Origin: Candidatus Roizmanbacteria bacterium CG_4_10_14_0_8_um_filter_39_9 | GTDB lineage: Bacteria; Patescibacteriota; Microgenomatia; UBA1406; GWC2-37-13 | Direction: 5' to 3' | NCBI GenBank assembly: GCA_002784505.1 | Contig: PFLF01000073.1 | Coordinates: 163-7,488 of the forward strand | DNA length: 7,326 nucleotides | Shown: positions 4,690 to 7,326 of the stretch, in pieces | How positions within the stretch are numbered: the first letter of the stretch is position 1 | Layout: each line of letters begins with the position of its first letter | Program-made: the position numbers and the translations under genes | Notes under the pieces: generated by a model | The model's input: the letters and a program-made list of their open reading frames with translations, nothing else | Databases searched by the model: none | What the model was told of the DNA's origin: nothing

Positions 4690-6960
4690 TTAGGGCAGGA
4701 GTCCGGGAATGTAAAAATTACCCGCTGCTTTAAATGCCTGAGCGGTTGCTGCATCCGGCATGATTCGCTTGGAAACCAATGATGTTGCCAGTGCTCCACC
4801 GCTTAATATGTCTTCAGTAACCCTTGATCCGGCAGCTACCGAGTTTACTACTCCTTCATACATGGTAGGCAACGTACCTTTAATAAATACTCCCGCAGGA
4901 TCAGTTCCTCCAACCACATGGGTAAGTCCTTCCGCAAGTGTCGGATAGCCAAGCCCTCCCCCGAGAACATAAGCCCCTGCGCCAACCGCGGCACCAACCG
5001 CGAGCGTCTTCCCCGCCCTCTTTAATCCTTCAGTCCAATCTTCACCAAATACTTTTCTCAAATTATCCTCAGTAAGCCCACCACTTAATACCTTATATCC
5101 AAGTAGTTTTTCAGCAAATTCTACCTGTTTATCCCTACTCGCTTTCATTTTATTAAAAAACTCAATGGTATAGTTTTCTTTGAGGAACTCCGCCTCATGT
5201 TTTTTAAGCTTCAGGCGGTCAAAATAATATTTTCTATCCTGTGCATATCCAAGCACGTCCGGTACAAAGTCTTTCGCTAAATCATAATAAGTCTCATCGC
5301 TGATTTCCTTCAACATTTGATCAAATGTGAGAGGAGGTTCACCTTCAATCTTGCTTTTTCCAACTCCCATTTCTTTAAGAGTCTCCATCATCTCCTCCTC
5401 ATACCGTGAAGGCATCATACCCGTTCGGTCGTGCACTCGCTCCAAAAGATAACGCGCAATTTCTGTAGGACTCATCGATAACATGTCCTTATGTACAAAT
5501 TTCTTCAAATCCTTATCTTCATAACCCACACATTTGTCACCTTTGTATTTCAAAAATGACATCTTAAGATACTTTGTCATCAACTCTCTTGCTTTTTTGC
5601 CACGAAGTTCATCAAGTGTTTTTGCCTCTGCCTTGTCTTTTGCTTTTTGTGAGGCTTCCGCATCCGCTGCCGCCGCAGCATCTGCAAGCTTTACATCGTT
5701 CCAATATTTTTTGATTTCCTCGCTCAATGTTCTTTCTAGCTTTCGCTTATATTTATCGGCATATTTATTGCGCTTTCCTTCTTTTTCGATGAGCAACCTT
5801 TCGCTATCAGAAATGGTTGTTATATCTTTATTTACCTCTGTCAGTTTATCTTTTGCATTACTGTACGATTCATATGCAGATATCAAATCAGCATCGTCAG
5901 CAAACACTGTCTTTAATGATTCAAGTTGCGTCATGGTTTCCAGCATGTTGTCTCGTTCATTTATTTTATCCTTATATAAAGCCGAAACTGTTTGGTCTAT
6001 CGTTGGGGTCGTGATCGATCCAACTTCGTCTCCACTTCTATTGAATTGTGTACGTCCACCATACGACACTCTTCCTGTATTAAGTTCTCTAATCGTTGTA
6101 TTAATCGTACTTATTTGTTCCCTCAACTGACTAATCGCCGTATTGACTCCTGCAAGTGTTTTTGTTGCCGGTCTCTGTGCGACTTTGAGGGTATTGATGA
6201 TTGCATCTGTTTTCTTATACAGATCTTCTGCTTTCTGTTTGTCGAGCTCATCCAGATCTTTAAATGCTTGCTGACTTGTTTCAAGTTTTGTTATTCTTTT
6301 CAGAAGTTCATCTTTGCCTTTAATTTTTTCTTTAATTCCCTCTATTTCATGTGCCAAGGAAGCGTCGTTCTCATCCACCATCGAAGATAAACTGGAAAGG
6401 CTTTTCTCCAACCTTATTTTCAACTGATCATCTCCTAAAAACCGGCTCAGAATTTCTGTTATAACTTTTTTCTCATCCTGATTTAATCCTGCCCCGCCTT
6501 TTCCGGTTAAATAATTTTTTGCTTGTTCAAACGAAAGTCTCCCTCCGGTCGCAACGGCAATGGCCTCACAAAACCCGGGAATTTCAACCAGTACGTTACG
6601 AATGTCAACGCTCTCTTCAGGCGTAAGATCTTTCATTCCATTATTGAGCCATTTGTCGTAAATATTTAAACGCAAATTTAAGCGTTTCCAACGAGCCGGT
6701 TGATCTTCATCCCGGACTTCGGGAAGCTTATCTCCATCAACCATCTGCCGCATCTCGGTAAAGTTTACATATATATCGTCATCTTTTTCTGCAACTGCCG
6801 CTTTAAAAATAGATTCACCTTTTCCTTTTTTCAAAAGTTCACTCATTGCCATATATTTTTCGTTTAGTACCGGCGCACGTCCACGATCGGGCATAAGAGC
6901 AATCGCCACATCTTTTATCGCAACTGCCGCTTTTTCCGCACCGGGTGATACGTCTGCCAT
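4690..6960 (-). CDS. Large helical/coiled-coil protein of unknown function (756 aa)
   Basis: A 756-residue protein that I do not recognise. Residues 1-160 are mixed helical. Residues about 175-470 are rich in Lys, Glu, Leu, Gln and Asp in heptad-like order and look like long coiled coils, interrupted near 295-320 by a Gly/Ser/Thr stretch (GRVSYGGRTQFNRSG); an Ala run lies at 428-432. Residues 470-640 are charged and helical, with several Tyr/Phe-rich patches. A Gly/Ala-rich hydrophobic stretch at 652-672 (TLAVGAAVGAGAYVLGGG...) could be a membrane or glycine-zipper helix, and the end is again Ala/Gly-rich. There is no N-terminal signal peptide. It sits between the 103- and 185-residue genes, all on the minus strand. 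Such architecture suits a structural or scaffold protein, but no role is assigned. The start at 6960 has no Shine-Dalgarno. Confidence 0.8.
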   Translation of the reverse strand: MADVSPGAEKAAVAIKDVAIALMPDRGRAPVLNEKYMAMSELLKKGKGESIFKAAVAEKDDDIYVNFTEMRQMVDGDKLPEVRDEDQPARWKRLNLRLNIYDKWLNNGMKDLTPEESVDIRNVLVEIPGFCEAIAVATGGRLSFEQAKNYLTGKGGAGLNQDEKKVITEILSRFLGDDQLKIRLEKSLSSLSSMVDENDASLAHEIEGIKEKIKGKDELLKRITKLETSQQAFKDLDELDKQKAEDLYKKTDAIINTLKVAQRPATKTLAGVNTAISQLREQISTINTTIRELNTGRVSYGGRTQFNRSGDEVGSITTPTIDQTVSALYKDKINERDNMLETMTQLESLKTVFADDADLISAYESYSNAKDKLTEVNKDITTISDSERLLIEKEGKRNKYADKYKRKLERTLSEEIKKYWNDVKLADAAAAADAEASQKAKDKAEAKTLDELRGKKARELMTKYLKMSFLKYKGDKCVGYEDKDLKKFVHKDMLSMSPTEIARYLLERVHDRTGMMPSRYEEEMMETLKEMGVGKSKIEGEPPLTFDQMLKEISDETYYDLAKDFVPDVLGYAQDRKYYFDRLKLKKHEAEFLKENYTIEFFNKMKASRDKQVEFAEKLLGYKVLSGGLTEDNLRKVFGEDWTEGLKRAGKTLAVGAAVGAGAYVLGGGLGYPTLAEGLTHVVGGTDPAGVFIKGTLPTMYEGVVNSVAAGSRVTEDILSGGALATSLVSKRIMPDAATAQAFKAAGNFYIPGLLP

Positions 6961-6965
6961 AATAT

Positions 6966-7017
6966 CGTGTAACGCAAAACGTGTAACGTACTAACTACCA
7001 ACTACTATCTACTACTC
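6966..7017. repeat. Short direct repeats in the intergenic gap
   Basis: CGTGTAACG occurs twice, at 6966-6974 and 6980-6988, separated by five bases. It is followed by a degenerate ACTA-rich tract (about 6988-7016: TACTAACTACCAACTACTAT and onward) that continues into the 3' end of the 103-residue gene. It fills the 44-bp gap before the 756-residue gene. It resembles the low-complexity intergenic words near 980-1030 in style but not in sequence. No promoter boxes stand out. Confidence 0.6.
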
Positions 7018-7316
7018 GCTCCAGCTGATTTTAGAAAACTTTGTAAATGACTCATAACCTGCGTTTCATGCACTTTATTTACATCGTCATGTAATCTTGC
7101 CCGAGCAATTTGCATTGCAGGATAAATTTTTACCATATCTTCTATAAAGTTTAACACTTCTTCATACGTCGTTGCGGCTTCAATATTTTTAAGCACTTTT
7201 TGCGCAAATACCCGCTGTTCAACCTTTCCGATCTTACCGTCTTTAATAAGGTCTAGATAGACCCCGGCGAGAATGTTATAAAATTTTGTTTTTTGATCTG
7301 ACGTGAGCGGTTTCAT
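7005..7316 (-). CDS. Small helical hypothetical protein (103 aa)
   Basis: A 103-residue protein beginning MKPLTSDQKTKFYNILAGVYLDL. It is predicted helical from its residue pattern, with no signal peptide, membrane span or known motif. It resembles small helical adaptor or inhibitor proteins only in general character, so no function is assigned. It is first in this window of three same-strand genes (103, 756 and 185 residues) and is separated from the second by 44 bp of short repeats. The last codons (AGASSR) are encoded by the start of the ACTA-rich tract, so the C-terminus may have been altered by repeat growth. The ATG at 7316 is close to the right edge, so an upstream extension and the promoter cannot be judged; no in-window ribosome-binding site is seen. 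Confidence 0.65.
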   Translation of the reverse strand: MKPLTSDQKTKFYNILAGVYLDLIKDGKIGKVEQRVFAQKVLKNIEAATTYEEVLNFIEDMVKIYPAMQIARARLHDDVNKVHETQVMSHLQSFLKSAGASSR

Positions 7317-7326
7317 ACAGATGATT

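Noticed and set aside
5534..6130. 198-codon plus-strand open frame
   Set aside because: It is wholly antisense to the 756-codon gene; its Ser/Phe/Leu-rich composition is what the complement of a Lys/Glu-rich coiled coil gives.

Overview
The window most resembles a chromosomal piece of a Candidate Phyla Radiation (Patescibacteria) bacterium, probably Microgenomates-like. This is inferred from style, not from a marker gene. The signs are a Cys-rich surface protein with a pilin-like N-terminus and Pro/Thr linkers, long proteins with no recognisable family, an almost complete lack of Shine-Dalgarno sequences, several promoters placed so that mRNAs would be (nearly) leaderless, and AT-rich intergenic stretches built from short degenerate words. 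TGA is used as a stop throughout, so the code appears standard.

Layout. (1) 1-945, minus strand: 5' part of a gene for a membrane-anchored, Cys-rich pilin-like protein that runs off the left edge. (2) 946-1102: intergenic region with heptamer repeats, a long imperfect inverted repeat, and a consensus promoter whose -10 box lies at the centre of an 18-bp palindrome. (3) 1103-1327, plus strand: a 74-residue MerR/excisionase-type helix-turn-helix (HTH) protein. (4) 1328-4108: a cargo segment with an AAA+ ATPase/DUF4143 gene, a VapBC-type toxin-antitoxin pair, and a divergently transcribed 289-residue protein related to SEC-C-associated families. (5) 4126-7316, minus strand: an apparent three-gene operon of unknown function (103, 756 and 185 residues), the 756-residue product being mostly helical or coiled coil.

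The most striking structure is a repeat made from the last 16 sense codons plus stop of the HTH gene. It occurs in full at the gene itself (copy A, 1276-1327), again in full 2.8 kb downstream (copy C, 4109-4160), and as a 23-bp partial copy between the cargo units (copy B, 2504-2526). A and C differ at four positions; all four are transitions and all are synonymous in the HTH frame. This looks like a gene 3' end used as an insertion or recombination site, with an incoming segment restoring the C-terminus, as known for phage 21/e14 at icd. Each copy also lies at the 3' end of a minus-strand gene. Two of those genes (ATPase and 185-residue protein) read into the repeat in the same antisense frame and stop at the same TGA, giving both proteins a related tail, PL(Q/R)QSRP(I/T)V. 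No integrase is visible in the window, so the mechanism is inference.

The cargo (ATPase with a nuclease-like C-terminal domain, toxin-antitoxin pair, solitary unknown gene with its own promoter) is typical accessory content. The left surface-protein gene and the right operon could be the older host context, but the window cannot prove that.
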